Numbered from the stretch's first letter, positions 1-9,509 are shown. The stretch is DNA of 64,000 bases from Chitinophagaceae bacterium (GCA_022843585.1 JALHNJ010000005.1:1-64000); one strand, 5' to 3'. Notes: a model not told the origin generated them from the sequence alone. Numbers and translations are program-made.

Positions 1-186
1 TTAACGGTAGTGGTGTTTGACAGTAAGGGCAGAAGGGTGCACCAGCAGCAATCAGCAACTGGATTGGCGTATACGAGAATAGATGTGGATATGGGAATCC
101 AGGCAGCTGGAATCTATGTAGTAGAGTTAAGAGGAACAGGCGGCAGATTGCTGGGCCGCAAACAGATGATAGTAGCACAACGCTAA
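1..186 (+). CDS. C-terminal end of a T9SS-sorted secreted protein (partial)
   Basis: The frame is open from base 1 and ends at a TAA, giving the last 61 residues of a protein that begins before the window. The visible part reads as the end of a type A C-terminal sorting domain of the type IX secretion system. It has the pattern VVVFDSKGRRV, then a turn with AAGIYVVELRG, then a short basic end (LGRKQMIVAQR). Such domains take cargo through the outer membrane and are usually cleaved. What the rest of the protein does cannot be told. A strong hairpin terminator follows 35 bases after the stop. Confidence 0.75.
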   Translation, partial: LTVVVFDSKGRRVHQQQSATGLAYTRIDVDMGIQAAGIYVVELRGTGGRLLGRKQMIVAQR

Positions 187-221
187 TAAATAGAATAAAG
201 AGGCGAAAGCCTGAACAATAC

Positions 222-260
222 AACACCCATTCCGACAACTACGGAATGGGTGTTTTTTTT
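222..260. terminator. Rho-independent terminator between convergent genes
   Basis: There is a perfect 13-bp inverted repeat (AACACCCATTCCG at 222-234, its complement at 242-254) with a 7-base loop and a run of T to 260. It ends the T9SS gene on the + strand. It also lies just past the stop of the serine hydrolase on the - strand. Confidence 0.85.
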
Positions 261-279
261 AAAGTGTTTTTTGTAAAAG

Positions 280-1992
280 CTATTTAACTACAATTCCCGA
301 GGGGTCACTTACAAAAAGATAAGCATCGCTTTCTACAAAATCATTTGCTTTTATTTCAATAGCATAAGGCTTACTACCATTCACAGAAAATTTTGCAGGA
401 TAAATTCCATAGCCAATATTCGAGTAAGTGAGCCTGAACTCATGGTTGTCCATATATTCCATGTAGCCAATCAAATCCGGGTGGTGCTGAAAACGGCAAA
501 TAAGCATCTCACCATTTCTGGAAATAGTTATTCTTCCATAAACAGTATTATAAAAATCGCCAACATAGTTATCTAAATCGATTGGAGATGGATTCTTTTT
601 ATCAACTCTTTGCTTTAATGATGCAAGTTCAGCATCATTAATTTTTTTATTCTGGGCAAAAAAACCATATTGATATTTGCTTCTGTCAGTATATGGCATA
701 TTGGTATATGCATCCAGAATTTGATACCTAAGCGCTTCAAAAAAACTTTGATTATCATTATTTGTCAAGATGGTTATCCCGAGTTTTTCTTCCGGTACGA
801 AACAAACATTTGTAACATGCCCAAAAGCTCCTCCAGTATGCCAGTATACCTGGCGACCATTATAATCAGTTGAAAAAATGCCCAAGCCATAACCTCTGAA
901 GTGTGTTGGAAATGCCGGTGACTTTCTGCTTCCTGTAAGAATATTTACATCCCTTGTTGTTTGCAATACTTGCCAGGGGATAATTTCACGACCATTATAC
1001 TTGCCGCTATCTAGTTGCAACATTAACCATTTGCTTAAATCGTTTACATTACTTACCATACTGGTTGCAGGGGCTAGATTATCTACATTGTCGAATGGAA
1101 TTTTAGTAATAGAAGTAAAAAGATTATTATGAGGAGTGGCTACATTATTTCTTGTTGCCAAACCAGAAGTACTCATATAAGTATTATACATTCCAAGAGG
1201 AAGTAAAATAGTTTTTTGTACATAATTCTCCCAGCTTTGGCCGGTTACTTTAGCAAGAATTTCTCCTGCTACTAAAAAGCCAGCATTACAATACCCATAG
1301 TCTTGCCTGAACTCACCCGAAGGTTTTAAATAGCGCATCTTCCAGATAATAGAATCTTTGGCAAGATTAGAATCCCAAAAGGTAAAATCTCCCTGGAATG
1401 TCTTAGTGCCAATGCGGTGACTAAGCATGTCTCTTATGTTGGCCAGCCTGGTTGAATTTGAATCATACAATTTGAACCATGGAATATATTTTGTGACTTT
1501 ATCGTTAAGTGATAATCTTTTTTCATGATCAAGTTTAGCAATGGCTGTTCCCGTAAATAACTTTGAATTGGACGCAATAAAGAACAATGTATTTTCATCT
1601 ACTTTATCAGTTTTTCCAAGTTCTCTTACGCCGTAACCTTTCATAGCAATAATTTTTCCGTCTTTTACAATGGCTATTGCCAAACCAGGTATTTGCCATT
1701 GTTTCATTCCCCGCTCAATGTATCTGTCAAGACTATCGGTAATAAAACGGCTATTAGATTTAGTGTAGGATGAAGCTGGTTGAACAATAGCAGGAGGGAG
1801 TTTTTCTGTTGCTACTTTTGTTTTTTCTTTTTCCTTAGCGGCCTGATCTGCTATTTTAACGTCATCTTCTTTCGCTTTTTGCTCTTGTTTTACTTTGGCA
1901 AGAGAGTCGGGGCTTTGAGTTGTTTGTGCCTGTGTAACTATCATTGCAAAAAAGCAAGTGAAAACCAAGAAGAGTATTTTTTTTACGTACAT
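280..1992 (-). CDS. Serine hydrolase of the beta-lactamase class C / PBP4* family, exported
   Basis: This is a 570-residue protein of the PF00144 fold (beta-lactamase/esterase/D-Ala-D-Ala peptidase). It starts with a hydrophobic signal peptide ending TQAQ, then a charged Lys/Glu/Asp-rich linker of about 45 residues, then the hydrolase domain. Catalytic motifs are visible: S-N-S-K (Ser near residue 141, Lys near 144), Y-C-N near 234-236, and H-T-G in WHTGGAFGH. A C-terminal domain of about 100 residues resembles DUF3471-type lipocalin-like tails. The frame extends upstream only to a TTG at 2010; I prefer the ATG at 1992 because it directly precedes the signal sequence MYVKKILFLV. A peptidoglycan or peptide-related function in the periplasm is likely; the substrate cannot be read from sequence, and antibiotic resistance should not be assumed. 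Confidence 0.8.
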   Translation of the reverse strand: MYVKKILFLVFTCFFAMIVTQAQTTQSPDSLAKVKQEQKAKEDDVKIADQAAKEKEKTKVATEKLPPAIVQPASSYTKSNSRFITDSLDRYIERGMKQWQIPGLAIAIVKDGKIIAMKGYGVRELGKTDKVDENTLFFIASNSKLFTGTAIAKLDHEKRLSLNDKVTKYIPWFKLYDSNSTRLANIRDMLSHRIGTKTFQGDFTFWDSNLAKDSIIWKMRYLKPSGEFRQDYGYCNAGFLVAGEILAKVTGQSWENYVQKTILLPLGMYNTYMSTSGLATRNNVATPHNNLFTSITKIPFDNVDNLAPATSMVSNVNDLSKWLMLQLDSGKYNGREIIPWQVLQTTRDVNILTGSRKSPAFPTHFRGYGLGIFSTDYNGRQVYWHTGGAFGHVTNVCFVPEEKLGITILTNNDNQSFFEALRYQILDAYTNMPYTDRSKYQYGFFAQNKKINDAELASLKQRVDKKNPSPIDLDNYVGDFYNTVYGRITISRNGEMLICRFQHHPDLIGYMEYMDNHEFRLTYSNIGYGIYPAKFSVNGSKPYAIEIKANDFVESDAYLFVSDPSGIVVK

Positions 1993-2085
1993 AGGAAAAA
2001 ATTTAGACAATGAAAATAAGAATTATATAAAAAGGACCAGATTTACAGGAAGAGTTATTATAAATAAGAGTTTGGAAGACAAAGA

Positions 2086-3648
2086 TTATTGCTTGTATTC
2101 ACCATACACTTCTCTTAATGTATCCGCTATTTCGCCAAGTGTACATTTATTTTCAACGGCTTCAACAACTACCGGCATAATATTTTCGCCACAGGTGGCT
2201 TTATCGTTCAGTAACTGCAATAATTGATCGCATTTAGAATGGCTGCGGTTGCATTTTAGCCGGATTATTTTTTCTGACTGCACTGTTCTGATATTGTCAT
2301 TAATTCGAAAACCTGGAATGGAAGGTTCGTCATTTGCCTGGAATTTATTTACTCCTACGATAATTTTTTCGCCGCTTTCAATATTGCATTGATACTCGTA
2401 TGCACTTCGGGCAATTTCGTTTTGAATAAAACCCTGTTCTATTGCTGAAACACTTCCGCCCATGGCATCAATTTTTTCAATCAGTTTCCAGGCGGATGTT
2501 TCTACTTCGTTGGTAAGTGATTCAACAAAATAGGAACCAGCCAACGGATCAACCGTATCTGGTGCGCCACTTTCAAAAGCAATAATTTGCTGTGTTCGTA
2601 ATGCAATTCTTGCAGCTTCTTCGGTAGGCAAACTTAATGCTTCGTCATAACCATTCGTATGCAAGGACTGTGTTCCTCCAAGAACTGCAGCTAATGTTTG
2701 CACCGTTACTCTTGAAATATTATTCAACGGCTGTTGTGCTGTAAGTGTGCTGCCGCCTGTTTGAGTATGGAATCGAAGCATCATTGATTTCGGGTCAGTA
2801 GCTCCCAGGTCCTTCATTATTTTAGCCCACATTTTTCTTGCGGCTCTGAACTTTGCCACTTCTTCAAATAAGTTATTATGTGCATTGAAAAAGAAGGAAA
2901 GGCGTTTGCCGAAAATATTTATATCAAGACCTTTTTTAAGTGCTGCTTCTACATAAGCTTTTCCGTTACTTAATGTAAAAGCAATTTCTTGCACAGCCGT
3001 ACTGCCTGCTTCTCTTATATGGTAGCCAGAAATGGAGATGGTATTCCATTTTGGAACTTCCTGGCTGCACCACTCAAAAATATCCGTGATGATGCGCATA
3101 GAAGGTTTTGGAGGATAGATATATGTTCCTCTCGCAGCGTATTCTTTTAAAATATCATTTTGTATGGTGCCGGTAATTTTTTTTAGATCAGCACCTTGTT
3201 GTTTTGCAAGAGCTACATAAAAAGCAAGTAGAATATAACCAGTTGCATTGATCGTCATAGAAGTGCTTACCTCTTCCAATTTTATTCCGTTGAATAAAGT
3301 TTGAATGTCTTCAAGCGAATCAATAGCAACACCTACTTTGCCCACTTCGCCTTCTGCCAATGGATGATCGCTGTCATAACCAATTTGTGTTGGTAAATCA
3401 AATGCAACACTTAACCCGCTAACACCTTGTGATAATAAATAATGGTATCGTTTGTTGCTTTCTTCAGCCGTGGAAAATCCCGCATACTGACGCATGGTCC
3501 AAAGCTTACCACGATACATATCAGGTTGCACACCCCGTGTAAATGGAAACTCACCGGGAATCGCTGGAGCTGATGTGGGAATATCAGCAGCAGTATACAC
3601 CGGCTTTATTTCAATACCTGAATCAGTATATTTTCTTGAATTACTCAT
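2086..3648 (-). CDS. Methylmalonyl-CoA mutase-type catalytic subunit, without B12-binding domain
   Basis: This 520-residue protein is the acyl-CoA mutase TIM-barrel domain. It carries the family signature [13 protein letters not shown] near residue 55, [17 protein letters not shown] near 80, and [15 protein letters not shown] near 210, which holds the substrate-contacting His. The mutase interconverts methylmalonyl-CoA and succinyl-CoA by an adenosylcobalamin radical. Full-length single-chain mutases carry a cobalamin-binding domain with a DxHxxG motif after this barrel. Here the chain stops after a helical tail ([15 protein letters not shown]), so a separate B12-binding subunit must be encoded elsewhere; none is in this window. 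The related isobutyryl-CoA or ethylmalonyl-CoA mutases are alternatives, although the RQYAGFST tyrosine favours methylmalonyl-CoA. The start has a purine-rich AGAGGAA just upstream. Confidence 0.85.
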   Translation of the reverse strand: MSNSRKYTDSGIEIKPVYTAADIPTSAPAIPGEFPFTRGVQPDMYRGKLWTMRQYAGFSTAEESNKRYHYLLSQGVSGLSVAFDLPTQIGYDSDHPLAEGEVGKVGVAIDSLEDIQTLFNGIKLEEVSTSMTINATGYILLAFYVALAKQQGADLKKITGTIQNDILKEYAARGTYIYPPKPSMRIITDIFEWCSQEVPKWNTISISGYHIREAGSTAVQEIAFTLSNGKAYVEAALKKGLDINIFGKRLSFFFNAHNNLFEEVAKFRAARKMWAKIMKDLGATDPKSMMLRFHTQTGGSTLTAQQPLNNISRVTVQTLAAVLGGTQSLHTNGYDEALSLPTEEAARIALRTQQIIAFESGAPDTVDPLAGSYFVESLTNEVETSAWKLIEKIDAMGGSVSAIEQGFIQNEIARSAYEYQCNIESGEKIIVGVNKFQANDEPSIPGFRINDNIRTVQSEKIIRLKCNRSHSKCDQLLQLLNDKATCGENIMPVVVEAVENKCTLGEIADTLREVYGEYKQ

Positions 3649-3730
3649 TTCCTCTGTATATTATTATTTATTTAGCCAGATGTTATTCATCGTAAATAAT
3701 CAGTCTAAAAACAAAGTTTCTGCTGCAGGC

Positions 3731-4234
3731 TCATTTCATTAATTTCTTGGCTTCGTGGTTAAGTGCTTGTGAAACCATCTCATGCAAAGCACCACCCGGT
3801 TGTGACATTAACACCTCTAATATCTTTTTATTCAGATCAACAGCTGATGCATCAAGAGGCAAACTTGCAGCCACCTGTTGAACCACCATAATGTTTTGTT
3901 CTTTTAAGTTTCGAACGGAGTCCCAGCTCAATTGGCTTACATATAATTGTTGTGTGCTGTTATATTCAAACTCTTGTTTTATATTTTCAGTTAAAATGAG
4001 TTTCATCTCTTGTGCCGAAATACCAGGTTGGTTTAAACGGCTGATCAGGTTGGGTAGCGCAATTCTTTCAGTGAGTAAAACTAATCTTTCATAAGCCTGT
4101 AAACGTAAAGGAGTGCTTTCAAATTTATCGCTGGTTGTGTCTGGAACTGCCGCAGCAGGCTTTCTCAAAAAAGCAATTACGGCAAGGATAATGGCAAGTG
4201 AAGAAAGAATAATACTTACAACAGGTAAATCCAT
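3731..4234 (-). CDS. Conserved hypothetical single-pass membrane protein
   Basis: A 167-residue protein I cannot name. Residues 5-24 form one clear membrane helix (VSIILSSLAIILAVIAFLRK). The rest is predicted soluble and mostly helical, with several Leu/Gln-rich amphipathic stretches (RLQAYERLVLLTERIALP, then VSQLSWDSVRNLKEQNIMVVQQVAA). The N-out, C-in or reverse topology cannot be decided. It lies 82 bases upstream of the mutase gene on the same strand and may share its transcript. Length and codon pattern look like a real gene, and similar short helix-anchored proteins are common in Bacteroidota. No function is proposed. Confidence 0.65.
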   Translation of the reverse strand: MDLPVVSIILSSLAIILAVIAFLRKPAAAVPDTTSDKFESTPLRLQAYERLVLLTERIALPNLISRLNQPGISAQEMKLILTENIKQEFEYNSTQQLYVSQLSWDSVRNLKEQNIMVVQQVAASLPLDASAVDLNKKILEVLMSQPGGALHEMVSQALNHEAKKLMK

Positions 4235-4308
4235 AGGTTATTTTTTATTTAAGTAAGGCAAAAATAGGGATAATACCCTGTTAATTTCCGCACTTCGAAA
4301 AGTGTAAT

Positions 4309-4340
4309 TTGTTACTCGTTGAAAAGATTATTTATTTTTG
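4309..4340 (+). promoter_or_regulatory. Bacteroidota-type promoter of the A-type Fe-S carrier gene
   Basis: TTG at 4309-4311 (within TTTG) and TATTTTTG at 4333-4340 are separated by 21 bases and match the TTG / TAnnTTTG promoter pattern. Transcription would start about at the ATG (4345), so the mRNA may be leaderless. Confidence 0.6.
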
Positions 4341-4344
4341 CAGC

Positions 4345-4689
4345 ATGGAAATAACATCAACAATACCTGTTACATTAACTGCAGGAGCAATTACCGAAAT
4401 CAGAAAGCTGATGGCAACTGAGGGCTTTGATAAAACACAAGTGTTACGGGTAGGAGTGAAGGGAGGTGGTTGCTCCGGCATGACTTACATACTTGGCTTT
4501 GATCATAAGACAGACAAAGATCAGGAATTTGTAATTGATGGAATTGATTGTGTTATGGACAAATCTCACGAAATTTATCTTTTAGGAATGCAGGTGGATT
4601 GGCAGGATGGTCTGAATAACCGGGGCTTTACTTTTAAAAATCCTAATGCAAGCGCTACTTGCGGTTGCGGAACTTCGTTTGCTGTTTAA
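4345..4689 (+). CDS. A-type iron-sulfur cluster carrier (IscA/SufA/ErpA family)
   Basis: This 114-residue protein is full length for the HesB/IscA family. It binds or transfers [Fe-S] clusters to apo-proteins in the cytoplasm. The three family cysteines are present: one in KGGGCSGMTY and two in the C-terminal CGCG of TCGCGTSF. The frame is open to 4309, but the ATG at 4345 fits the family N-terminus and follows a -7 promoter box. The upstream reading would start on a TTG inside the -33 element. It stands alone, 8 bases from a convergent antiporter gene. Whether it is SufA, IscA or ErpA cannot be decided without the rest of the Suf genes, which are not nearby. Confidence 0.9.
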   Translation: MEITSTIPVTLTAGAITEIRKLMATEGFDKTQVLRVGVKGGGCSGMTYILGFDHKTDKDQEFVIDGIDCVMDKSHEIYLLGMQVDWQDGLNNRGFTFKNPNASATCGCGTSFAV

Positions 4690-4697
4690 CCAATTAA

Positions 4698-6161
4698 TTA
4701 AACACCAAGGCTTTTATATATTTCGCCCAGTATTTCTTTATTATTAGCAAGGACTAATAGTTTATCACCTTCTTCCAGCACCGTAGAGCCGTTAGGCTGA
4801 ATATATTTTCCGTCTCTTACCAACAGTACAATCATTGTAGGTTTGGGTAATTTTATTTTTACAATCGGTTTACCAACAGCTATACTGTCTCCCGGAAGAA
4901 TTATTTCAACAAACTCTGATTGGATACTATCATAGAGCTCCATATCTAATGAGGTCATTTTCTTTGCTTTCTTCGGTACTATTACTTTCAACCATTTTGC
5001 CACCAACGGAAGGGTTGAGCCTTGCAATAAAACAGAGGAGGCCGAAATGAAAAATACTAAATGGAAAATAGTATCAGCTTTTGTAACTCCCGCTATTAAA
5101 GGATAAGTTGCGAAAACAATTGGGACTGCTCCTCTTAACCCTACCCAGGATATAAAAAGCCTTTCTCTTAGTTTCATTTTAAAAAAAGCCAAAGCAATAA
5201 AAACACCAATGGGTCTTGCAACGAACATTAGCACCAACGCTATTAACATGCCAGTGCCAGCAATTGGAGCAATGCCTGATGGAAATACCAGTAATCCCAG
5301 GGTAAGGAACATTACAATTTGCATGAGCCAAGCCTGTCCATCAAAAAATTTGACCGCACTTTTTTTATGAATGAAATTGCTATTGCCTAACACCATGGCA
5401 GAAATGTACACAGCTAAAAATCCGTTTCCACCGATGAGGTCAGTAAAGGCAAAAGTGAAAAATATCATGGCCATTATCAATACGGGATAAAGTCCTTCTA
5501 TTTCTAACTTTACTTTGTTGATGGCAAATGTCATTAGTCTTCCCAATCCATAACCTAGTAAACCCCCAATTACCATTTGTTTAATGAAATCAAAAATTAA
5601 TTTAGCTATACTGGCATCGCCATTTAAAACCAGGTAAGTAAAACTGATGGTAAGTATATATGCCATAGGATCATTGCTACCGCTTTCTAATTCCAGCAGT
5701 GGCCGGATATTCCCCTTTAGCCCGATACTTCTTGTACGAAGAATAGAAAAAACAGCTGCCGCATCAGTAGATGATACAATGGAGCCAAGCAATAAGCCTT
5801 CTAATAAAGTAAAATCTGTGATTAGATGCACAAATATGCCGATAGTAGCGGCGGTGAAAATCACACCTATGGTAGACAGTGAAATGCCATGACGTAAAAC
5901 AGGTTTCACACTTTCCCATCGGGTATCCATACCACCGGAAAATAAAATGAAGTTCAAAGCAACTATACCCAATAGCTGTGTTATATGTGCGTCATTAAAA
6001 TATATGCCACCAATTCCTTCGGAGCCAGCCAGCATTCCGATAAGCAGAAAAAGAATAAGTGTAGGAATACCTAGTTTAAATGAAGTTTTACTTGCAAGAA
6101 TACTGGCAATCAGTAATAAAGAGCAAACGAGTATGATATGTTCTGCAGAAAATATTCCCAT
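4698..6161 (-). CDS. Potassium/proton antiporter, CPA1 type with RCK_C domain (NhaP2/CvrA-like)
   Basis: This 487-residue inner-membrane protein has about 12-13 hydrophobic segments followed by a soluble C-terminal TrkA-C/RCK_C domain of about 75 residues (PGDSIAVGKPIVKIKLP through EEGDKLLVLANN). That order is typical of the NhaP2/CvrA potassium/proton antiporters, which export K+ (or Na+) against protons. The exchanger core shows SSTDAAAVFSIL and LESGSNDP, the conserved acidic ion-binding region of CPA1 carriers. The frame reaches a TTG at 6212, but I place the start at the ATG at 6161. The TTG appears to be part of a -33 promoter box, and the ATG directly precedes the first hydrophobic helix. 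Confidence 0.85.
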   Translation of the reverse strand: MGIFSAEHIILVCSLLLIASILASKTSFKLGIPTLILFLLIGMLAGSEGIGGIYFNDAHITQLLGIVALNFILFSGGMDTRWESVKPVLRHGISLSTIGVIFTAATIGIFVHLITDFTLLEGLLLGSIVSSTDAAAVFSILRTRSIGLKGNIRPLLELESGSNDPMAYILTISFTYLVLNGDASIAKLIFDFIKQMVIGGLLGYGLGRLMTFAINKVKLEIEGLYPVLIMAMIFFTFAFTDLIGGNGFLAVYISAMVLGNSNFIHKKSAVKFFDGQAWLMQIVMFLTLGLLVFPSGIAPIAGTGMLIALVLMFVARPIGVFIALAFFKMKLRERLFISWVGLRGAVPIVFATYPLIAGVTKADTIFHLVFFISASSVLLQGSTLPLVAKWLKVIVPKKAKKMTSLDMELYDSIQSEFVEIILPGDSIAVGKPIVKIKLPKPTMIVLLVRDGKYIQPNGSTVLEEGDKLLVLANNKEILGEIYKSLGV

Positions 6162-6184
6162 ACACTGTGATATATCGGAATATA

Positions 6185-6213
6185 CAAAATTGCTCCTGTA
6201 TGGCCCTGTCAAA
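6185..6213 (-). promoter_or_regulatory. Probable promoter of the antiporter gene
   Basis: On the - strand, TTTG (6213-6210), a 17-base gap, then CAATTTTG (6192-6185), one mismatch from TAnnTTTG. The ATG at 6161 follows after about 18 bases of leader. This supports the shorter start. Confidence 0.4.
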
Positions 6214-6220
6214 ATCAGGA

Positions 6221-6257
6221 AAAAATAAAAGCCCCTGCATATTTTCAGGGGCTTTTA
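6221..6257 (-). terminator. Terminator of secDF
   Basis: An 11-bp perfect stem (AAAAGCCCCTG at 6227-6237, complement at 6246-6256) with an 8-base loop. On the - strand it is followed by a T-rich tail. It lies 21 bases past the secDF stop. Confidence 0.85.
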
Positions 6258-6277
6258 AACTATAAGAATTTATTTTT

Positions 6278-9200
6278 TTAGCTCTTTGTATCCGTTGGAA
6301 CTGTTTTTTCTCTTTCTGATGTTCCTAATTTTCTTGTTCCGCCAAGGTCAACAAGAATTGGTGCAGCAACAAATACCGAAGAATAAATACCTGTAATTAC
6401 ACCTATCAACATTGCAAATGCAAAACCTTTTGTAACTTCTCCACCCACCAGGAACAAAATAAGAAGGGTGAGGAACACCGTCAATGAGGTCATAATAGTA
6501 CGGCTCAATGTCTCATTAATCGCTCTGTTAATAATTTCACCCCTTGGTGCATTTGGCATTAGTTTGCTGTCTTCACGAATACGGTCAAACACAATTACGG
6601 TATCATTCATTGAGAATCCTATCACGGTTAATATCGCCGCAATAAAATGCTGGTCAATTTCAAGTGGGAATGGAACGATGTGTTTTGCAAATGAGAATAC
6701 AATGAGGGTTACCAATACGTCGTGCAACAAAGCCACAATAGTACCCAGTGAATATCTCCAGTCACGGAAACGAATAAAGATATACAGGAAGATTACCAAC
6801 ATGGCAAACAGGGTAGCTTTTACAGCCCCTTTCTTCAAGTCGTCTGAAATAGTAGGTAATACTTTTTTAGACTGCGGTACATATTTTTCAGTATTGAACT
6901 GGTCAAAAGTAATTCCTTGTGGCAAATGATTTTTTAACCCTTGCATCAATTTTACCTTTACGATGGAATCTGCTTCTGTACGACTGTCTTTGATCAGGTA
7001 AGAAGTAGTGATATCTAATTTAGAATTATCACCGATTGTTTTAATGATAGGGTTATCTCCTTCAAAAGTAGTTTTCAAATCTTCTCTAACTTTTTCTACA
7101 TCAACTTTATTGTCAAATTGAACAGTATAGCTACGGCCTCCATTAAATTCAACTCCATAGTCAAAGCCATTAAAGAAAGAAGCGATACCCAATCCTAATA
7201 CTACAAAAGAGATGGCATAAGCTACTTTGCGATATTCAATGAACTTATATTTTGCATGTTTGAATACACGACGGGATACGCCAGTGAAATATTCAAGGTG
7301 ACGTTTTTTATTGGTGAACCATTCTGTAACCCAACGGCTAACCAGGATACCGCAGAACAATGAAAGCAGGATACCGATTATCTGTGTAGTTGCAAAACCT
7401 TTTACCGGGCCAAGACCAAAGTAGAAAAGGATAATGGCAGTTAAAAGGGTAGTGATGTGACCATCCAGTACGGGAGGTAATGAACGTCTGTAACCATCGT
7501 TGATAGCAGGTAAATAACCTTTGCCTTTGGTAAGTTCTTCTTTGATACGTTCGTATATAATTACGTTTGTATCCACTGCCATACCTATGGTAAGTACAAG
7601 GCCTGCAATACCGGGGGCTGTTAATGTGGCACCCAGACCTGCAAGAATACCAACTGTAAAAAGTAAGTTTAAGATCAAGGCAATATTGGCAACCCATCCG
7701 CTGGTATTATAATATACCAACATCAATAGGAATATAACAACGAAAGAAATCAGGAAAGCCATCGAACCACCACGAATAGCTTCTGCTCCAAGTGTAGGAC
7801 CAACTTGTTGCTCCTGTACAATTTTAGCAGGTGCCGGAAGCTTACCAATTTTTAAGATATTAGCAAGGTCGGTTGCTTCTTGTTGTGTGTAGTTTCCTGA
7901 GATAGATGAAATTCCATTAGGAATTGCATTGATAACATTCGGTGCAGAGAAAACAACATTATCCAGTACGATCGCAATAGGTTTATTGTCATTTGGATTA
8001 TTTGGGTCTCCGGCAGCATCCTCTGTCATTTTCTTCCAGATCACAGCTCCGAAATTTTTCATTTCCATTTGCACTTCTACTTTGCCATACTGGTCAAAAG
8101 ACATGTTGGCGTTTGCAATGGCATCACCTTCCAGCTTGGCAGTAGGACGACCAAAAGTTTTTAGTGCATAAAGAGGTACTGCATCCGCAGTTTTTCCTTT
8201 TTGATCTTTAAAAGGTGTACCGTAAGCCCAGGCTACATCAGCCGGGAAGCTAGCCCGGAGTTCATCCAAATAACCTCTAACTTTTGCAGTATCCCTTATT
8301 AATACATTACCGATATATGGAGGAACTGAAACATTACCTGCTTCATCACGGCTTACACCTGCAAACTGAATATATTTTTCGATGGTTGTTTGAGCAGTTA
8401 AATCTTCTGTGCTCTTTGCTGTAGTATCCCCGGTTTTAGCAATTTCATCAGACAGTTTTTTAGTCTTTCCAGTAGTGTCATTTGTACTCGCAACACTTGT
8501 TGTACCGGTAGTGTCCGTTTTTTTAGTTGTATCTGCTTTGGCAGTTGAGTCTTTTTTATTGCCATACTTGGCATTGAAAAGTTCAACGGCTTTGTTCCAG
8601 CCAGATGCGTAGTTATTGTCTTGCAATGTATATACTTCCCAGAACTGAAGATTGGCAGTACTCTGTAAAAGTTTTCTAACTCTTTCTTTGTCTTTAATAC
8701 CAGGAAGTTCTACGTTGATCAATTGTCTGTCGGGTAATGCATTGATGGTGGGCTGTGCAACACCAAACTGGTCAATACGGGTACTCAACCTGTCGAACGT
8801 AACATCGTAAGCAGTTTTTGCTTCTTCCCGAACATAAGTTTCAACTTTGCTGTCGGTTGTATTGATGTCAATTTTACCAGAGCTGGCACCTGCAAACAAT
8901 GCAGCTAACGGTCTGTTAGCTTCCAGTTTTCTGTATTCTTGTATAAATAGTGTAATGAAATCAGCATCGCTATTCGCTTTGCGGCTATCAGCATTTTTAA
9001 GTGCTGCTAAAAAGTTTGGATCTTTAGAATTGTTTGCCAATGATTTCAATAACCCAGACATTTCCACTTCCAGCATTACATTCATTCCACCTTGCAAATC
9101 AAGACCGAGGTTTAACTCTTCTTCTTTTGATTTTTGGTAGCTCATTGCACCGTTGATGCCATACGTAAGTGTAACATCTTTTGTGCTGTCTTCTAAATAA

Positions 9201-9427
9201 GCCAATCTCGCCTCGTAAATTTTATCCAGCGTATCCTGGTATTTCATCTGCGTAGCTGCATCATTTGGATATTTTGCAGTAGCAGAGGGTAACGCATTTA
9301 CGTAAGACTTTGCTTGAGCTGCTAATTTCTTCTCGTGGTTTCTAACAAACCAGGTAAACGAAAGCTGATAGAGAGAGTAAATGATAAGCAGTACAGTAAA
9401 AAAGCGAACTAAACCTTTCAGTTGCAT
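6278..9427 (-). CDS. secDF: Fused protein translocase subunit SecDF
   Basis: This 1049-residue inner-membrane protein joins SecD and SecF in one chain, the usual Bacteroidota form. It uses the proton gradient to help pull exported proteins through SecYEG. It has an N-terminal membrane helix (residues 5-25), the large periplasmic P1 domain with LGLDLQGGMNVMLEVEMSG near 107, and an insert near 290-345 rich in Lys, Asp and Thr. A six-helix SecD membrane block follows (AGIAGLVLTIGMAVDTNVIIYERIKEE), then the SecF half, beginning with a helix near 735, with FNGGRSYTVQF and a second block containing GFSMNDTVIVFDRIRED. Both halves keep the Asp-containing transmembrane motif. The gene has its own promoter, a 5' hairpin and a terminator. 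Confidence 0.95.
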   Translation of the reverse strand: MQLKGLVRFFTVLLIIYSLYQLSFTWFVRNHEKKLAAQAKSYVNALPSATAKYPNDAATQMKYQDTLDKIYEARLAYLEDSTKDVTLTYGINGAMSYQKSKEEELNLGLDLQGGMNVMLEVEMSGLLKSLANNSKDPNFLAALKNADSRKANSDADFITLFIQEYRKLEANRPLAALFAGASSGKIDINTTDSKVETYVREEAKTAYDVTFDRLSTRIDQFGVAQPTINALPDRQLINVELPGIKDKERVRKLLQSTANLQFWEVYTLQDNNYASGWNKAVELFNAKYGNKKDSTAKADTTKKTDTTGTTSVASTNDTTGKTKKLSDEIAKTGDTTAKSTEDLTAQTTIEKYIQFAGVSRDEAGNVSVPPYIGNVLIRDTAKVRGYLDELRASFPADVAWAYGTPFKDQKGKTADAVPLYALKTFGRPTAKLEGDAIANANMSFDQYGKVEVQMEMKNFGAVIWKKMTEDAAGDPNNPNDNKPIAIVLDNVVFSAPNVINAIPNGISSISGNYTQQEATDLANILKIGKLPAPAKIVQEQQVGPTLGAEAIRGGSMAFLISFVVIFLLMLVYYNTSGWVANIALILNLLFTVGILAGLGATLTAPGIAGLVLTIGMAVDTNVIIYERIKEELTKGKGYLPAINDGYRRSLPPVLDGHITTLLTAIILFYFGLGPVKGFATTQIIGILLSLFCGILVSRWVTEWFTNKKRHLEYFTGVSRRVFKHAKYKFIEYRKVAYAISFVVLGLGIASFFNGFDYGVEFNGGRSYTVQFDNKVDVEKVREDLKTTFEGDNPIIKTIGDNSKLDITTSYLIKDSRTEADSIVKVKLMQGLKNHLPQGITFDQFNTEKYVPQSKKVLPTISDDLKKGAVKATLFAMLVIFLYIFIRFRDWRYSLGTIVALLHDVLVTLIVFSFAKHIVPFPLEIDQHFIAAILTVIGFSMNDTVIVFDRIREDSKLMPNAPRGEIINRAINETLSRTIMTSLTVFLTLLILFLVGGEVTKGFAFAMLIGVITGIYSSVFVAAPILVDLGGTRKLGTSEREKTVPTDTKS

Positions 9428-9450
9428 ACAATGATTGATTTACAATTTTT

Positions 9451-9487
9451 AAGCCTTGCTCTTTCCTAAAAAAGGAAGAGAAGGCTT
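9451..9487 (-). other. Hairpin in the 5' leader of secDF
   Basis: AAGCCTT-g-CTCTTtCCT at 9451-9467 pairs with AGGAAGAGAAGGCTT at 9473-9487, with two single-base bulges and a 5-base loop. If transcription starts near 9504, this hairpin occupies most of the 77-base leader. It has no T-run after it on the - strand, so it is not a standard terminator. Confidence 0.5.
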
Positions 9488-9509
9488 TACACAATTTTTT
9501 TAAGGACGG

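Noticed and set aside
280-1992. Antibiotic resistance gene
   Set aside because: The class C-like fold with DUF3471-type tail is common in chromosomal peptidases of this phylum; motifs alone do not indicate resistance.
4309-4344. Longer start of the Fe-S carrier gene
   Set aside because: The TTG at 4309 is part of the -33 box and the added residues do not match the family.
7338-7697. 119-residue ORF on the - strand within secDF
   Set aside because: It is an out-of-frame reading of a secDF membrane block, with Tyr/Arg/Cys-rich composition.
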